Counted from the stretch's first letter, positions 16,467 through 26,419 are shown. The stretch: 64,000 nt of DNA from Aquisalinus flavus (GCF_022559625.1 NZ_CP042288.1:1744055-1808054), one strand, 5' to 3'. Numbers and translations are program-made. Notes: a model not told the origin generated them from the sequence alone.

Positions 16467-17639
16467 TCACGCCGCTTCCGTCGAGGCGATCCAGCCGCCG
16501 CCGAGGACACGGCTGTGCGCGTCATCCGGCGTATAGAACACGCAGGCCTGGCCCGGCGAGACGCCATCTTCCGGCGCGTCGAGCACGACCGACAGCCTGT
16601 CGCCGTCACGGCGCAGGGTGGCGATTTCCGGCGGCCTGGTCGAGCGCACTTTCACCGCGACACGCATGCCGCCTTCGGGCACGGCCTCGTCGCCAAGCCA
16701 ATTGGCTTCCTTCAGATGGATCACCTTGGTCGTCAGCGCCTCGCGCGGGCCAACCACCACCTGCTTTTTGTCCGCATCCAGCTTGACCACATAGAGCGGA
16801 TCGCCGGTCGCGATGCCGAGGCCACGGCGCTGGCCGACCGTGTAGTGGATGACGCCCGGATGGGTGCCCATCACCGTACCGTCGACATGCACGATCTCGC
16901 CCGGCTCCGCCGCGCCGGGGCGCAACCGTTCGACCACGGCGGTATATTTGCCCTCCGGCACGAAGCAGATGTCCTGGCTGTCCGGCTTGTCGGCCACGAC
17001 GAGGCCCAGCTCCGCCGCGATCGCCCGCACTTCAGGCTTCGGCAGATGGCCCAGCGGGAAGCGCAGGAAGTCCAGCTGGTCCTGCGTCGTGGTAAACAGA
17101 AAATAGCTCTGGTCGCGATCGGCATCGGCAGCCCGGCGCAACTCCGCCTTGCCGCTGTCGCCGATCTCGCGCGCGATATAATGCCCGGTCGCCATCGCTG
17201 CGCCGCCAAGGTCGCGGGCAGTCTCGAGCAGATCCTTGAACTTCACCCGTTCATTGCAGCGCACGCAGGGGATCGGCGTCGCGCCGGCCAGATAGGTATC
17301 GGCGAAATCTTCCATCACCGCATCGGAAAAGCGGTTCTCGTAATCGAGCACGTAATGGGGAATGCCCAGCGCCTCGGCCACACGGCGGGCGTCATGGATA
17401 TCCTGCCCGGCGCAGCACGCGCCTTTTTTCTGGATCGCGACGCCATGGTCATAGAGCTGCAGCGTCACGCCGACGACGTCGTAGCCGGCATAATGGCACA
17501 GCGCCGCCGTCACGGACGAATCCACGCCGCCCGACATGGCGACGATGATGCGCGCGCCCTTGGGCAGGCCGAGATCGAGCGCGCCCGCCACCCTGCGCGT
17601 CAGCGCCAGATTATCCGTCTTGTCCAGTACATCAGTCAT
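16467..17639 (-). CDS. mnmA: tRNA-specific 2-thiouridylase MnmA
   Basis: A 390-residue enzyme that thiolates U34 of tRNA-Lys, -Glu and -Gln. The ATP pyrophosphatase P-loop is SGGVDSS (36-42). The catalytic Cys pair is visible as C128 in [11 protein letters not shown] and the Cys of [21 protein letters not shown] stretch and the C-terminal beta-barrel complete the usual architecture. It carries about 20 extra N-terminal residues compared with the E. coli enzyme, as other alphaproteobacterial forms do. Single gene with its own upstream region. Confidence 0.97.
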   Translation of the reverse strand: MTDVLDKTDNLALTRRVAGALDLGLPKGARIIVAMSGGVDSSVTAALCHYAGYDVVGVTLQLYDHGVAIQKKGACCAGQDIHDARRVAEALGIPHYVLDYENRFSDAVMEDFADTYLAGATPIPCVRCNERVKFKDLLETARDLGGAAMATGHYIAREIGDSGKAELRRAADADRDQSYFLFTTTQDQLDFLRFPLGHLPKPEVRAIAAELGLVVADKPDSQDICFVPEGKYTAVVERLRPGAAEPGEIVHVDGTVMGTHPGVIHYTVGQRRGLGIATGDPLYVVKLDADKKQVVVGPREALTTKVIHLKEANWLGDEAVPEGGMRVAVKVRSTRPPEIATLRRDGDRLSVVLDAPEDGVSPGQACVFYTPDDAHSRVLGGGWIASTEAA

Positions 17640-17706
17640 GGCCGCGCATATAAGGCTTTTACGGCGATAACGCCAGTGCCGCGGTTCCGGGCAACCCCGC
17701 GCAATG

Positions 17707-17736
17707 AAAAACCCGCCGGCCCCTGGCGCGGCGGGT
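17707..17736 (-). terminator. Rho-independent terminator after the amidase gene
   Basis: On the minus strand an 8-bp stem (17729-17736 with 17711-17718) is followed by a T run at 17711-17707. It would end the EamA-amidase transcript before mnmA. Confidence 0.75.
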
Positions 17737-17898
17737 CTTCACCCCTGGACCCGCTTGCACACAGGTCACCCCACTTCCGGCCTCTTGAAATGACACCGGT
17801 CGTTGAGAACCACGCTAAGGGCACATGGTAAATTTTTCGTTTGCCATGAAGGGTTTATCGGCAAGACTTCATTGGCCGCGAAGGCCCTCACGCCGCGC

Positions 17899-18594
17899 TT
17901 AAAGCGCTTCATGAACCCGCCCGATGGCGGCGCGAGTGGGCGGGTTCAGCCCCTGCCCCATCTGGCCCGGCAGGAACCGCCGCTGGAAGGCCAACACGGC
18001 TGCGACAGGATGGCCATCGCGGAAGCCATAGCCGATCTGACGCAGCATGGTGACCGCCGCCGCATAATCCGGCACATCCTCCGGCAGCGGCAGCGCCGGG
18101 TCGATGGCGGCAAGCGCCAGCCCCGATTGCGACAGCTTGTGCCAGGGGAACAGCTCGCCCGGGTCTTCCTTGCGCTCGGGGGCGACATCGCTGTGACCGA
18201 CGACGCGCGAGGCCGGCACACCGTGCCGCGCGACGATCTCAGCGACCAGCGCCGCGACCGCATCGCTCTGCACGCCGGGAAATTTGCGATAGCCCCATTC
18301 ATGGCCCGGATTGACGATCTCGATGCCGACGGAACAGCCATTGACATTGTCCCGTCCCTGCCAGTGCGACAGGCCGGCATGCCAGGCGCGGCGGTCCTCG
18401 TCGACCAGCGCGAACACCGTGCCGTCTTCCTCGACCAGGTAGTGGGCGCTGACCCGCGCCGCCGGGTCGCACAGCCGCTCCAGCGCCGCCCTGCCGCTCT
18501 CCATGCCGGTATAATGCAGCACGATCATGTCGACCGTCTCGTCGCGCGCATCATGGTTCGGCGAGCGATGGTCTCTATTGATCGTCAGGCTCAT
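17899..18594 (-). CDS. N-acetylmuramoyl-L-alanine amidase, AmpD/Amidase_2 type, with PG-binding tail
   Basis: A 231-residue zinc amidase that cuts the bond between N-acetylmuramic acid and L-Ala. Zinc ligands are His in IVLHYTG and His/Asp around VGHSDVAPERKEDPG; the AHYLVEEDG and WHAG motifs match AmpD. The C-terminal 70 residues form a peptidoglycan-binding-like domain (AVTMLRQIGYGF, AVLAFQRRFLP). No signal peptide is visible, so it is most likely a cytoplasmic muropeptide-recycling enzyme. It lies 9 bases after the EamA transporter gene in one transcript. Confidence 0.93.
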   Translation of the reverse strand: MSLTINRDHRSPNHDARDETVDMIVLHYTGMESGRAALERLCDPAARVSAHYLVEEDGTVFALVDEDRRAWHAGLSHWQGRDNVNGCSVGIEIVNPGHEWGYRKFPGVQSDAVAALVAEIVARHGVPASRVVGHSDVAPERKEDPGELFPWHKLSQSGLALAAIDPALPLPEDVPDYAAAVTMLRQIGYGFRDGHPVAAVLAFQRRFLPGQMGQGLNPPTRAAIGRVHEAL

Positions 18595-18603
18595 GGCGTC
18601 TCT

Positions 18604-19506
18604 CTAGTTTTCAATCGGCGCGATGGTCGCCGAGGGTGGCCCCTGCTTGTCCTTCGTCCGGATCAGGATAACCCCGACCCCGCCAAGCGTCATCAGCCCG
18701 CCAACAATAAACTGCCACGTCACCGGCTCGCCGAGAATGAACACCCCGCCCGCTACGGCAATCACCGTCGCCAGCAGCGTCGAGGAAGAGACCTGGTTCA
18801 CCGGCAGGCGCTGGATCAGCCAGTAATAGGTCGTGTGCCCGAATATCGACGCGCCGAATACGGTGAAGGACAAAGCCGCCAGGAACGGCCAGATATTCTC
18901 GCCCGTCAGCACGGCGATCTGGTCGCGCTCCAGCGTCAGCGTGGCGGTCCACAGGAAGGCCGAGCCGAAGATCGCGAACCAGCCGAGCAGTTCGAGCGGC
19001 TTTACGCCTTCGATCTTCTTGACGATGATCGCCCCCGTCGCCTCCGACGCCATCGCCGCAACCAGCAGCGCGACCCCGAGCATCGAGGTGTCGCCGTCGC
19101 GCTCCTGCGACAGCGCGATCAGCCCGACCCCGGCAATGGCAATGACAATCCCGGCAATGCGCGGCAGCCCGATGCGCTCCTTCAGGAACACCACTGCCAG
19201 CACCACGGTGATCGGCACATACAGCTCCATCACCATCGCCCCGACCGACGCCGAGGCATGGGCAAAGCCGGTAAACATCAACGCATAATTCAGCCCGCCA
19301 AGGCACAGCCCGGCGACGGCGATGCGCTTCATCTGACCATGATGGATGCGCAACAGCGGCGACAGGATGATCGCGACCAGCGTCATCCGGCAGGCGGCAT
19401 AGAAGATCGGATCGACGAACTGGTTCGTGGTCGCGCGAATGACGACCAGATGCAGCCCCCAGACGAGGCACATCAGAACCAGCATGATCAATTCGCGCGC
19501 GGGCAT
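18604..19506 (-). CDS. EamA-family drug/metabolite transporter
   Basis: A 300-residue membrane protein with ten predicted helices in two five-helix EamA repeats; the second begins near VALLVAAMASEATGAI. The DMT superfamily exports small metabolites such as amino acids or nucleotides, but the substrate cannot be told. It precedes the AmpD-type amidase by 9 bases, which might suggest cell-wall fragment traffic, though this is only neighbourhood evidence. Confidence 0.92.
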   Translation of the reverse strand: MPARELIMLVLMCLVWGLHLVVIRATTNQFVDPIFYAACRMTLVAIILSPLLRIHHGQMKRIAVAGLCLGGLNYALMFTGFAHASASVGAMVMELYVPITVVLAVVFLKERIGLPRIAGIVIAIAGVGLIALSQERDGDTSMLGVALLVAAMASEATGAIIVKKIEGVKPLELLGWFAIFGSAFLWTATLTLERDQIAVLTGENIWPFLAALSFTVFGASIFGHTTYYWLIQRLPVNQVSSSTLLATVIAVAGGVFILGEPVTWQFIVGGLMTLGGVGVILIRTKDKQGPPSATIAPIEN

Positions 19507-19611
19507 CCCATCGCTCCTCTTCTACTCAGAGGGGCGGACCATAGGGTGCGCTGGCATGATCTGCCAGCCACTATTGCTGATGACGATAAGAGAAGTCTGC
19601 GGGGTAACGCC

Positions 19612-19836
19612 TCAACCCGCCTTGACGCGTTTCCAGCTGGAGCGCGTCTCGCGATGGCGGCCGATCAGGGCGGAAATACCGACGGCCAGCGGCGCGACGA
19701 TGGCGACCGCGATCATGGCGACGCCGGTAAAGCACAACACGACGACGAACAGCACGACATCCATAAGACCGCTGGCGGCTTTCTTGACGAGATCCGATGC
19801 GGAAAAGGACTGACGGGTTACCGGTGCACTGTTCAT
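19612..19836 (-). CDS. Small membrane protein of unknown function
   Basis: A 74-residue protein with two hydrophobic segments (about 25-45 and 46-60) and a basic C-terminus (RHRETRSSWKRVKAG). It resembles the short envelope proteins often found next to stress genes in alphaproteobacteria, but no family was recognised. It is separated from the EamA gene by 105 bases. Start at ATG 19836. Confidence 0.6.
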   Translation of the reverse strand: MNSAPVTRQSFSASDLVKKAASGLMDVVLFVVVLCFTGVAMIAVAIVAPLAVGISALIGRHRETRSSWKRVKAG

Positions 19837-19972
19837 GGGGTTATTTAATCACTCGCCGTTCGATTTATCCAGCAGAATTGACATGGGGCTCAATTAACCA
19901 TGGGCAAGGGTGCAGGCTGGCCACAGGACCGTCACAGGACCGTCAGGGTGCCGGAAATGACAAAAAGCCGCG

Positions 19973-20665
19973 CTAGACTGCGGCCTTGCGCTCGGCGATG
20001 GCCTTTTCATAGGCGGTATTGATCGCCGCCATCCGGCCTTCGGAAATCTTGACCAGTTCGGCCGGCACGCCGCGCGCGATCAGCGTGTCCGGATGGGTGT
20101 CCTTGACCAGCTTGTAATAGGCCTTTTTCAGCTCCGCGTCGGAGACGTCCTGGGACAGGCCGAGCACCGCATAGGGATCGTCCTTGTCGGCGCCCAGATG
20201 CGCCGCACTGATCCGGCGCCACTGCGCCGGGCTGATCGAGAACGCCTCAGCCGCCGCGCGCAGCAGCTCCATCTCGCGCGGATGCATCACGCCATCGGCA
20301 AGAGCAATGTGGAACAGGCAGTCGAGCACGTCTTCCAGGATCGTCGGCTCGTCGCCGAACAGCTCGCCGACCTGCTTGGCATAGAGATCGAACCCGGCAA
20401 CATCTTCCTGGGCGAGGTTGTATACCATGCGCACCTTGCTCGCCTCTTCCGGCGGGAAGGCGAAGAAATCACCGAAGGCGACGATCTCCTCATCGGTGAC
20501 GAAGCCATCCGCCTTGGCCATCTTGGCAGACAGGGCGATCAGGGCGATGGAAAACACCGCTTCGTCCCGCCGCGCCTTGCGCGCGCGCACCACCTCCATC
20601 AGGGCGCCAAGCGTGCGCTCTCCCGCCGCTTCGAGGAATTGCTGTATGCGTTGCCACAGGGTCAT
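19973..20665 (-). CDS. DjlA-like co-chaperone (TerB-like plus J domain)
   Basis: A 230-residue protein. Residues about 30-140 form a TerB-like helical domain (MAKADGFVTDEEI and LADGVMHPREMELL, each an acidic motif). The last 65 residues are a J domain with the HPD motif in DTHPDTL, preceded by DPYAVLGLSQDVSD. This order matches the cytoplasmic part of DjlA, which stimulates the ATPase of DnaK, but the N-terminal membrane anchor of DjlA is absent. ATG 20665 is preferred (GGAAAA upstream) over a GTG 21 bases earlier. Confidence 0.9.
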   Translation of the reverse strand: MTLWQRIQQFLEAAGERTLGALMEVVRARKARRDEAVFSIALIALSAKMAKADGFVTDEEIVAFGDFFAFPPEEASKVRMVYNLAQEDVAGFDLYAKQVGELFGDEPTILEDVLDCLFHIALADGVMHPREMELLRAAAEAFSISPAQWRRISAAHLGADKDDPYAVLGLSQDVSDAELKKAYYKLVKDTHPDTLIARGVPAELVKISEGRMAAINTAYEKAIAERKAAV

Positions 20666-20928
20666 GATTTTCCATAGCGAAACCACCGGCAGCGAGCCAG
20701 AAAAACTTTTTCAGGCAAGCCGGATCGTGGTTTTCCGTGTGCCGCAGGCAATGGGAGTCAGCCCGCGACAGATCATGCTTTTGAAAAACTTCGCCAAATG
20801 CGAGTTTTCCACAGTTTTGTGAAATTTTTTCGCTGCCTGATTCCAAGGGCTTACCGACGGGAAGCGCAAGGGATGCGCAGGGGTCGGGCAAGGGCCTATT
20901 CTCAAGGCCATTTTTTTCTGCTCAGTAT

Positions 20929-20954
20929 GAGACGCAATTGTTGCGTCTCTTTTG
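20929..20954 (+). terminator. Rho-independent terminator with no gene in front
   Basis: A 9-bp stem (GAGACGCAA at 20929-20937, TTGCGTCTC at 20941-20949) with a 3-nt loop and a T run. No plus-strand gene precedes it, so it ends either a small RNA transcribed from within 20700-20928 or acts as an attenuator for the 28-codon ORF starting 30 bases later. Confidence 0.7.
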
Positions 20955-20983
20955 TCTAGCCACCAGCAGAGGGTAATGGGGAT

Positions 20984-21070
20984 ATGACGGAGATCAGCTG
21001 CCTTGTGGGAGGGGCACTTTTCGGTGCGGTCGTAATGATGGCCGCCATCTTTTTGACCGGCGGTTTGTAA
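20984..21070 (+). CDS. Candidate 28-residue single-span membrane peptide
   Basis: ATG 20984 is preceded by AGAGGG and GGGG stretches. The frame encodes a 28-residue peptide, MTEISC followed by an unbroken hydrophobic span to LTGGL, ending at TAA 21068-21070. The stop lies inside a hairpin (CCGGCGG.../...CCGCCGG, 21057-21078). Such single-span peptides are common unannotated genes. It has no recognised relative. It converges on metH. Confidence 0.45.
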   Translation: MTEISCLVGGALFGAVVMMAAIFLTGGL

Positions 21071-21145
21071 GCCGCCGGCACACAGCCAGAGGCCGGGCTC
21101 AAGCGGGGGAGCCGGCCTCCATTCTGTCTCAAATGACCACTGGCA

Positions 21146-23785
21146 TCAGGGTTCGTAACCGAGGATCGGGGCGAGCCATCTCTCGATTTCCGCAACCGGC
21201 GTGCCCTTGCGCCTGGCGTAGTCTTCGACCTGGTCGCGGGCAATCTTGCCGACGCCGAAATAGACCGACTGGGGATGGCTGAAATACATGCCCGAGACGG
21301 ACGCCCCCGGCATCATCGCAAAACTCTCCGTCAGCTCCATTCCGGCATTGTCTTCCGCCTTCAGCAGGCGAAACAACACTTCCTTCTCGGTGTGATCGGG
21401 CTGGGCCGGATAGCCCGGTGCCGGACGGATGCCCTGATATTTCTCCTCGATCAGCGCCTGCGTGTCGAGGCCTTCATCGGGCGCGTAACCCCATAATTCG
21501 CGGCGCACGCGCGCATGCAGCGCCTCGGCGAACGCCTCCGCCAGCCGGTCGGCAAGCGCCGATGCCATGATCGAGGAATAATTGTCGCCCGCCTTGGCGA
21601 ATTTCTGTGACACCTCGTCTTCATTATGGCCGGCCGTAACGGCGAAGGCGCCGAGATAATCGACCTTGCCGCTGTCCTTCGGCGCGACGAAATCGGACAG
21701 GCAATAATTCGGCTGGCCGGAACGCTTTTCCATCTGCTGACGCAGCCCGTGAAACACTCCTATCTGGTTCTCGCAGCTTTCATCCTCATAGAGATGAATA
21801 TCGTCACCAACCGACTGCGCCGGCCAGAAGCCGATCACGCCATGGGCCGTGAACCATTTCTCCTCGATGATCCTTTTCAGCATCTTCTGCGCTTCGGCGA
21901 ACAGGTCGCGGGCCGCCTCGCCTACCGTGTCATCCTCCAGGATCGCCGGATAGCGGCCATGCAGATCCCATGACGCGAAGAATGGCGACCAGTCGATATA
22001 ATCGGCAAGGTCCCTCAGGTCATAGTCGCGAAACGCCCTCGCTCCGGTGAAGGACGGCTTGGGCGGCTCATAGCCTGACCACTCGATCTCGACGCGGTTC
22101 TCCCGCGCCTTGTCGATGGGCACGCGTTTATCCGTCTGCTGACGCTTGCTGTAGCTGACGCGCACCTTGTCATAATCATCGCGAATGCCGGTAAGGTAAT
22201 CGGGCTTGCGCTCGTTCGACAGCAGCGTCGACACGACGCCGACCGCGCGGCTGGCATCGGTGACATAGATCACGCCATGCTCGTAATTGGGCTCGATCTT
22301 GACCGCCGTATGTGCCTTGGAGGTCGTCGCCCCGCCGATCAGCAGCGGGATATCCAGCCCCGTCCGCTTCATCTCTTTGGCCACATTGACCATCTCGTCC
22401 AGCGAGGGCGTGATCAGGCCCGACAGGCCGATGATGTCGACATTGTGCTTTTTCGCCTCATCGAGGATCCTGTCAGCCGGCACCATGACGCCGAGGTCGA
22501 TGACCTCATAATTGTTACACTGAAGAACCACGCCGACGATGTTCTTGCCGATATCGTGGACATCGCCCTTGACCGTCGCCATCAGCACCTTGCCCTTGGC
22601 CTCGCCCTGGGCCAGCCCCTGCTCTTTCTTCTCTTTTTCCATATAGGGTTCGAGATAGGCGACGGCCTGCTTCATCACCCGGGCCGACTTGACCACCTGC
22701 GGCAGGAACATCTTGCCCGCGCCGAACAGGTCGCCGACGATATTCATGCCGTCCATCAGCGGCCCCTCGATGACATAGAGCGGCCGGTCCAGCTTCTGGC
22801 GGGCTTCTTCGGTATCCTCGATGATGTACTGGGTGATGCCTTTCACCAGCGCATGCTGGATGCGCTTCTCGACCGGCTGGTCGCGCCAGGCCAGATCCTC
22901 CTCGCGCTTCCTGCCGCCATCGCCCTTGTAGCGGTCGGCCCGCTCCAGCAGCGCGTCGGTCGCGCCCTTGCGGCGGTTGAGGATCACATCCTCGACCAGT
23001 TCGCGCAGTTCGGCCTCGATATCGTCATAGATCGCAAGCTGGCCGGCATTGACGATGCCCATGTCCATGCCCGCCTGAATGGCGTGATAGAGAAAGACCG
23101 AGTGCATCGCCTCGCGCACCGCCTCATTGCCGCGAAACGAGAACGAGATATTCGACACGCCGCCCGAGACGCGGGCATGGGGCAGATTTTCCTTGATCCG
23201 CCGCGTCGCATTGATGAAGTCGACAGCGTAATTGTCATGCTCCTCGATGCCCGTCGCCACCGCAAAGATGTTCGGATCGAAGATGATGTCTTCCGGCGGG
23301 AAGCCGTTCTTGACCAGCAGCTTGTAGGAGCGCTCGCAGATCTCGAACTTCCGGTCTTCGGTATCGGCCTGGCCCTTTTCATCGAAGGCCATGATTACCG
23401 CCGCTGCACCATAGCGCATGATCTTGCGGGCGTGGGCCAGGAACTCCTCCTCGCCTTCCTTCAGCGAGATGGAGTTGACGATCGCCTTGCCCTGGACGTT
23501 CTTGAGCCCTTCCTCGATCACCTCCCATTTCGACGAGTCGATCATGATCGGTACGCGGCAGATATCCGGTTCCGACGCGATCAGGCGCAGGAAGGTGCGC
23601 ATCGCGTCGACACCGTCCAGCATCCCCTCGTCCATGTTGACATCTATGATCTGGGCGCCGCTCTCGACCTGCTGGCGGGCGACATCGAGGGCGGTCTCAT
23701 AATCGCCGTCCTTGATCAGCTTGCGAAAGCGGGCGGAGCCGGTGACGTTGGTGCGTTCACCGATATTGACGAAGGTCGGTTGCAT
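21146..23785 (-). CDS. metH: Cobalamin-dependent methionine synthase, large piece without homocysteine domain
   Basis: An 879-residue protein that begins directly at the folate-binding domain of MetH ([11 protein letters not shown] near residue 8, [11 protein letters not shown]). It continues through the cap and B12-binding domains, with the [10 protein letters not shown] cobalamin His motif, and ends in the AdoMet activation domain ([15 protein letters not shown]). The usual single-chain enzyme is about 1,230 residues; the missing ~330 N-terminal residues are the zinc/homocysteine methyltransferase domain. Many alphaproteobacteria encode that domain as a separate gene, often beside this one; here metF is immediately upstream with a 3-base gap, so it must be elsewhere or replaced. 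Confidence 0.95.
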   Translation of the reverse strand: MQPTFVNIGERTNVTGSARFRKLIKDGDYETALDVARQQVESGAQIIDVNMDEGMLDGVDAMRTFLRLIASEPDICRVPIMIDSSKWEVIEEGLKNVQGKAIVNSISLKEGEEEFLAHARKIMRYGAAAVIMAFDEKGQADTEDRKFEICERSYKLLVKNGFPPEDIIFDPNIFAVATGIEEHDNYAVDFINATRRIKENLPHARVSGGVSNISFSFRGNEAVREAMHSVFLYHAIQAGMDMGIVNAGQLAIYDDIEAELRELVEDVILNRRKGATDALLERADRYKGDGGRKREEDLAWRDQPVEKRIQHALVKGITQYIIEDTEEARQKLDRPLYVIEGPLMDGMNIVGDLFGAGKMFLPQVVKSARVMKQAVAYLEPYMEKEKKEQGLAQGEAKGKVLMATVKGDVHDIGKNIVGVVLQCNNYEVIDLGVMVPADRILDEAKKHNVDIIGLSGLITPSLDEMVNVAKEMKRTGLDIPLLIGGATTSKAHTAVKIEPNYEHGVIYVTDASRAVGVVSTLLSNERKPDYLTGIRDDYDKVRVSYSKRQQTDKRVPIDKARENRVEIEWSGYEPPKPSFTGARAFRDYDLRDLADYIDWSPFFASWDLHGRYPAILEDDTVGEAARDLFAEAQKMLKRIIEEKWFTAHGVIGFWPAQSVGDDIHLYEDESCENQIGVFHGLRQQMEKRSGQPNYCLSDFVAPKDSGKVDYLGAFAVTAGHNEDEVSQKFAKAGDNYSSIMASALADRLAEAFAEALHARVRRELWGYAPDEGLDTQALIEEKYQGIRPAPGYPAQPDHTEKEVLFRLLKAEDNAGMELTESFAMMPGASVSGMYFSHPQSVYFGVGKIARDQVEDYARRKGTPVAEIERWLAPILGYEP

Positions 23786-23788
23786 GAT

Positions 23789-24661
23789 TCAGTCCTGACT
23801 GGTGTCGGAATTGGCGCGTACACCGAGCATATGGCACAGCGCATAGGCCATCTTGGCGCGGTTCAGCGTATAGAAGTGGAAATGGTCGATGCCCTGCTCG
23901 GCAAGGTCGAGACATTGTTCGGCGGCCAGCGTCGCGGCGACCAGCTCGCGGGTTTCCGGGTCGTCGTCGAGATTCTCGAACATTCGCCCGATGCGCCCGG
24001 GAATGGTCGCGCCGCACAGGCCGGCCATGCGCGTCAGCGCGCCGAAATTGTTCACCGGCATGATACCCGGCACGATCGGGATGGTGATCCCCGCCTTGCG
24101 CACCATGTCGACATAGCGGAAAAAGCAGTCATTATCGAAGAAGAACTGGGTGATCGCGCGCGTCGCGCCGGCATCGACCTTCTGTTTCAACAGCTCGATA
24201 TCGAGCGCGAAGTCCGGGCTTTCAGGGTGCTTTTCCGGATAGCAGCCGACGGAAACCTCGAAGCCATGGCGGTCGGTCGCGGCCTTGGCCAGGTCAGCCG
24301 CATTGAAATAGCCGCCTTGCGTCGCCTCGAATGTCTCGCCGACCCCGCCGGGCGGATCGCCGCGCAGGGCAACGATATGACGCACACCCGCATTCCAGTA
24401 GTCGTCGAGCACCTGGTTGATCTCGTCCTTCGTCGCATTGACCGTGGTCAGATGCGCCGCGACCGGCACTTTCGTCTCCTCGACGATGCGCGACACCGTC
24501 TGGTGGGTGCGGTCGCGGGTCGACCCGCCGGCACCATAGGTGACGGACACGAAGTCCGGCCCCAGCGGCACCAGCTGCTCGATAGCGCCCCACAATTGCT
24601 CGCTCATCTTTTCCGTTTTCGGCGGAAAGAATTCAAAGCTGATCTTCAGCCTGTCAGACAT
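23789..24661 (-). CDS. metF: 5,10-methylenetetrahydrofolate reductase
   Basis: A 290-residue flavoprotein that makes 5-methyl-THF, the methyl donor for MetH. Family blocks: SFEFFPPKT at the N-terminus with the catalytic Glu, VSVTYGAGGSTRDRT, ALRGDPP, ITQFFFDND, and GIDHFHFYTLNR at the end. It overlaps the regulator gene by 8 bases and precedes metH by 3, so regulator, metF and metH form one operon behind the palindrome at 25711-25732. Confidence 0.97.
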   Translation of the reverse strand: MSDRLKISFEFFPPKTEKMSEQLWGAIEQLVPLGPDFVSVTYGAGGSTRDRTHQTVSRIVEETKVPVAAHLTTVNATKDEINQVLDDYWNAGVRHIVALRGDPPGGVGETFEATQGGYFNAADLAKAATDRHGFEVSVGCYPEKHPESPDFALDIELLKQKVDAGATRAITQFFFDNDCFFRYVDMVRKAGITIPIVPGIMPVNNFGALTRMAGLCGATIPGRIGRMFENLDDDPETRELVAATLAAEQCLDLAEQGIDHFHFYTLNRAKMAYALCHMLGVRANSDTSQD

Positions 24662-25676
24662 GGATACTCTCTTTCAGATATTGGGCTTGCGCACCGGACT
24701 CGCGCGGTGCTTTCAACAACCATAACTTGACGCTCAGCCTGTCCTGCTCGTCCGCGCCCGGCGTCAATGTCTCGCTGCCACCGACCGTGAGACCGCAGGC
24801 CTTGGCCCAGCCTCTCGCATCGGCATCGGAAAAACCGAGACGGCGATGGGCGTATTCTTCACGCAGATGCTCCAGCTCATGCGGGGCGAAATCGACGATC
24901 ATCATCCGCCCGCCCGGCCGCAGCAATTTGCGCGCCGCCTTCACCGCTGCGGCGGGGTCCGGCAGGAAGTGCAGGACGTGATGAATACAGACGAAATCGG
25001 CACTGCCCTCGTGCTCGGCGCCATCCTGATCAGCGAGATCGAAGATATCGCCCTGACGCACCTGGGCATTCTCGACCCCGGCATCGCTCAACAGCGTCCG
25101 GGCAACGGCCAGCATCTCCCGCGACACATCATAGCCGATCGCCCTCTCATACAGGTCGCGGAAGACGATCAGCATACGGCCGGTACCGGTGCCCAGATCG
25201 ATGAACTTCCCGACCGGCGCATCGCCGGCCAGTTCGCGCATCTTCTGTTCGATGTCGGATTCCGGCGTATGCAGCCGGCGCAGCTTTTCCCAGCTTTCGG
25301 CATTGCGCTGGAAGAAATCGGCGGCCACCGCCGCGCGTGCCGCCATCACCGCCGACAGGCGCGTTGCATCCTCGGCCAGCGCCTCGTCCTGCGCCCGGTG
25401 CAGGCCGGGCAAGACGTCCTCGAGCCCTTCGAGCAGCACCGAGGCCGGGTTCAGGCGATAGAACACCCACGCCCCTTCGCGATGGCCTTCGACCAGCCCG
25501 GCATCGGCGAGGATATTGACATGGCGCGACACCCGCGGCTGGCTCTGCTGCAGGATCTGGGTCAGTTCGGAGACGGTCAGTTCGCCCCGCGACAGCAGCA
25601 GGACGATTCGCAGCCGGGTTTCCTCCCCCAGGGCGCGAATTTCCGTCAGAAAGCTGTCGAGTGGTGGCTGCGGCAT
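24654..25676 (-). CDS. ArsR-family regulator fused to an SAM-dependent methyltransferase (SahR-like)
   Basis: A 340-residue fusion. Residues 1-95 are an ArsR winged helix (ELTVSELTQILQQSQPRVSRHVNIL). Residues about 140-320 are a class I methyltransferase fold with the SAM motif FIDLGTGTGRML and VCIHHVLHFLPDP. In proteobacteria this architecture next to methionine-cycle genes has been described (from memory) as SahR, where the methyltransferase-like half senses S-adenosylhomocysteine. It is the first gene of the operon with metF and metH, and a perfect palindrome lies 35 bases upstream, so negative autoregulation is likely. Confidence 0.9.
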   Translation of the reverse strand: MPQPPLDSFLTEIRALGEETRLRIVLLLSRGELTVSELTQILQQSQPRVSRHVNILADAGLVEGHREGAWVFYRLNPASVLLEGLEDVLPGLHRAQDEALAEDATRLSAVMAARAAVAADFFQRNAESWEKLRRLHTPESDIEQKMRELAGDAPVGKFIDLGTGTGRMLIVFRDLYERAIGYDVSREMLAVARTLLSDAGVENAQVRQGDIFDLADQDGAEHEGSADFVCIHHVLHFLPDPAAAVKAARKLLRPGGRMMIVDFAPHELEHLREEYAHRRLGFSDADARGWAKACGLTVGGSETLTPGADEQDRLSVKLWLLKAPRESGAQAQYLKESIHV

Positions 25677-25710
25677 ACCGGTTCCGTGGGAGGCTCCTTG
25701 AGTCAGAAGA

Positions 25711-25732
25711 CATATAAAGAAATCTTTATATG
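25711..25732. promoter_or_regulatory. 22-bp perfect palindrome, likely operator of the methionine operon
   Basis: CATATAAAGA, two A residues, TCTTTATATG: a perfect 10-2-10 inverted repeat, 35 bases upstream of the ArsR-methyltransferase start. An ArsR dimer binds such dyads. No other perfect copy was noticed in the window. Confidence 0.8.
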
Positions 25733-25963
25733 GTCAAGCCGCTTCCCCGATTTGCCCGGCACACCGGGACCGGTCCGTCCCGTCAACGCGTATAATGCGA
25801 CACATTCCGGCCAGCAGATGGCGAAAACAGGCGCGGAAGTTGCAATGCCATAGTTCAGTCACATATACGGTGTGAATAGAGCGAGAGCGGGGAGCTTTCC
25901 GCATGAATAGGAACACGCGGTCGGGCAGTGGTGTTTGATAACGACACGGTGTCTGGAGATGAT

Positions 25964-26365
25964 ATGAAACCGAATATGACAACGACTCTGACGACAGCAC
26001 GGACTGCCCTTCTCGGCGGCCTGATTGCCCCTGTCTCGCTTGTACTTGTGGCTGCAACCCTGCTGATAGCGCCGGCCATGGCGCAGACATCCGTTACCCG
26101 CGCGATCGATCCCAATATCTACGACCCCAATGGCCTGTTCGAGTTGATCGACAGCAATAATGACGGCCAGCTGAGCCTGAGCGAATACAGCGATTATGTC
26201 GATCGCTATGCAACCCTTGGCGACGTCACCTCGATCAATATCCGCAACAATGACGGCTATGAAGGCGTCTTCCGCCACTATGACAGCAATCGCGACGGCT
26301 ATCTCAGCCGCGAAGAGCTGGGCCGGGCGAGCCGCATTAACCTCGATTCGACCCTGGCGACATAG
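25964..26365 (+). CDS. Exported EF-hand calcium-binding protein
   Basis: A 133-residue protein with GGAGATGAT just before ATG 25964. Residues about 10-40 are a signal peptide ending AMA-Q. Two EF-hand loops are complete: DSNNDGQLSLSEY and DSNRDGYLSREEL, each with D, N, D, G and the closing E in place. The 39 residues between them are longer than a canonical EF-hand pair linker. It is probably periplasmic or secreted and calcium-binding. A strong bidirectional terminator follows. Confidence 0.88.
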   Translation: MKPNMTTTLTTARTALLGGLIAPVSLVLVAATLLIAPAMAQTSVTRAIDPNIYDPNGLFELIDSNNDGQLSLSEYSDYVDRYATLGDVTSINIRNNDGYEGVFRHYDSNRDGYLSREELGRASRINLDSTLAT

Positions 26366-26390
26366 GATTTGGCGCCAATACTTGCACAGC

Positions 26391-26419
26391 AAAAAGCCCG
26401 GGAATTTCCCGGGCTTTTT
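26391..26419. terminator. Bidirectional rho-independent terminator
   Basis: AAAAAGCCCGGGA (26391-26403) pairs perfectly with TCCCGGGCTTTTT (26407-26419). It closes the EF-hand gene and, read from the other side, can close the ettA transcript. Confidence 0.9.

Noticed and set aside
16386..19848. Long plus-strand frames opposite mnmA and the EamA-amidase genes (480-680 codons)
   Set aside because: They lie antisense to genes with clear domain motifs, lack ribosome sites and read as Arg/His/Asp-rich low-order protein, as expected for the opposite strand of high-GC coding DNA.
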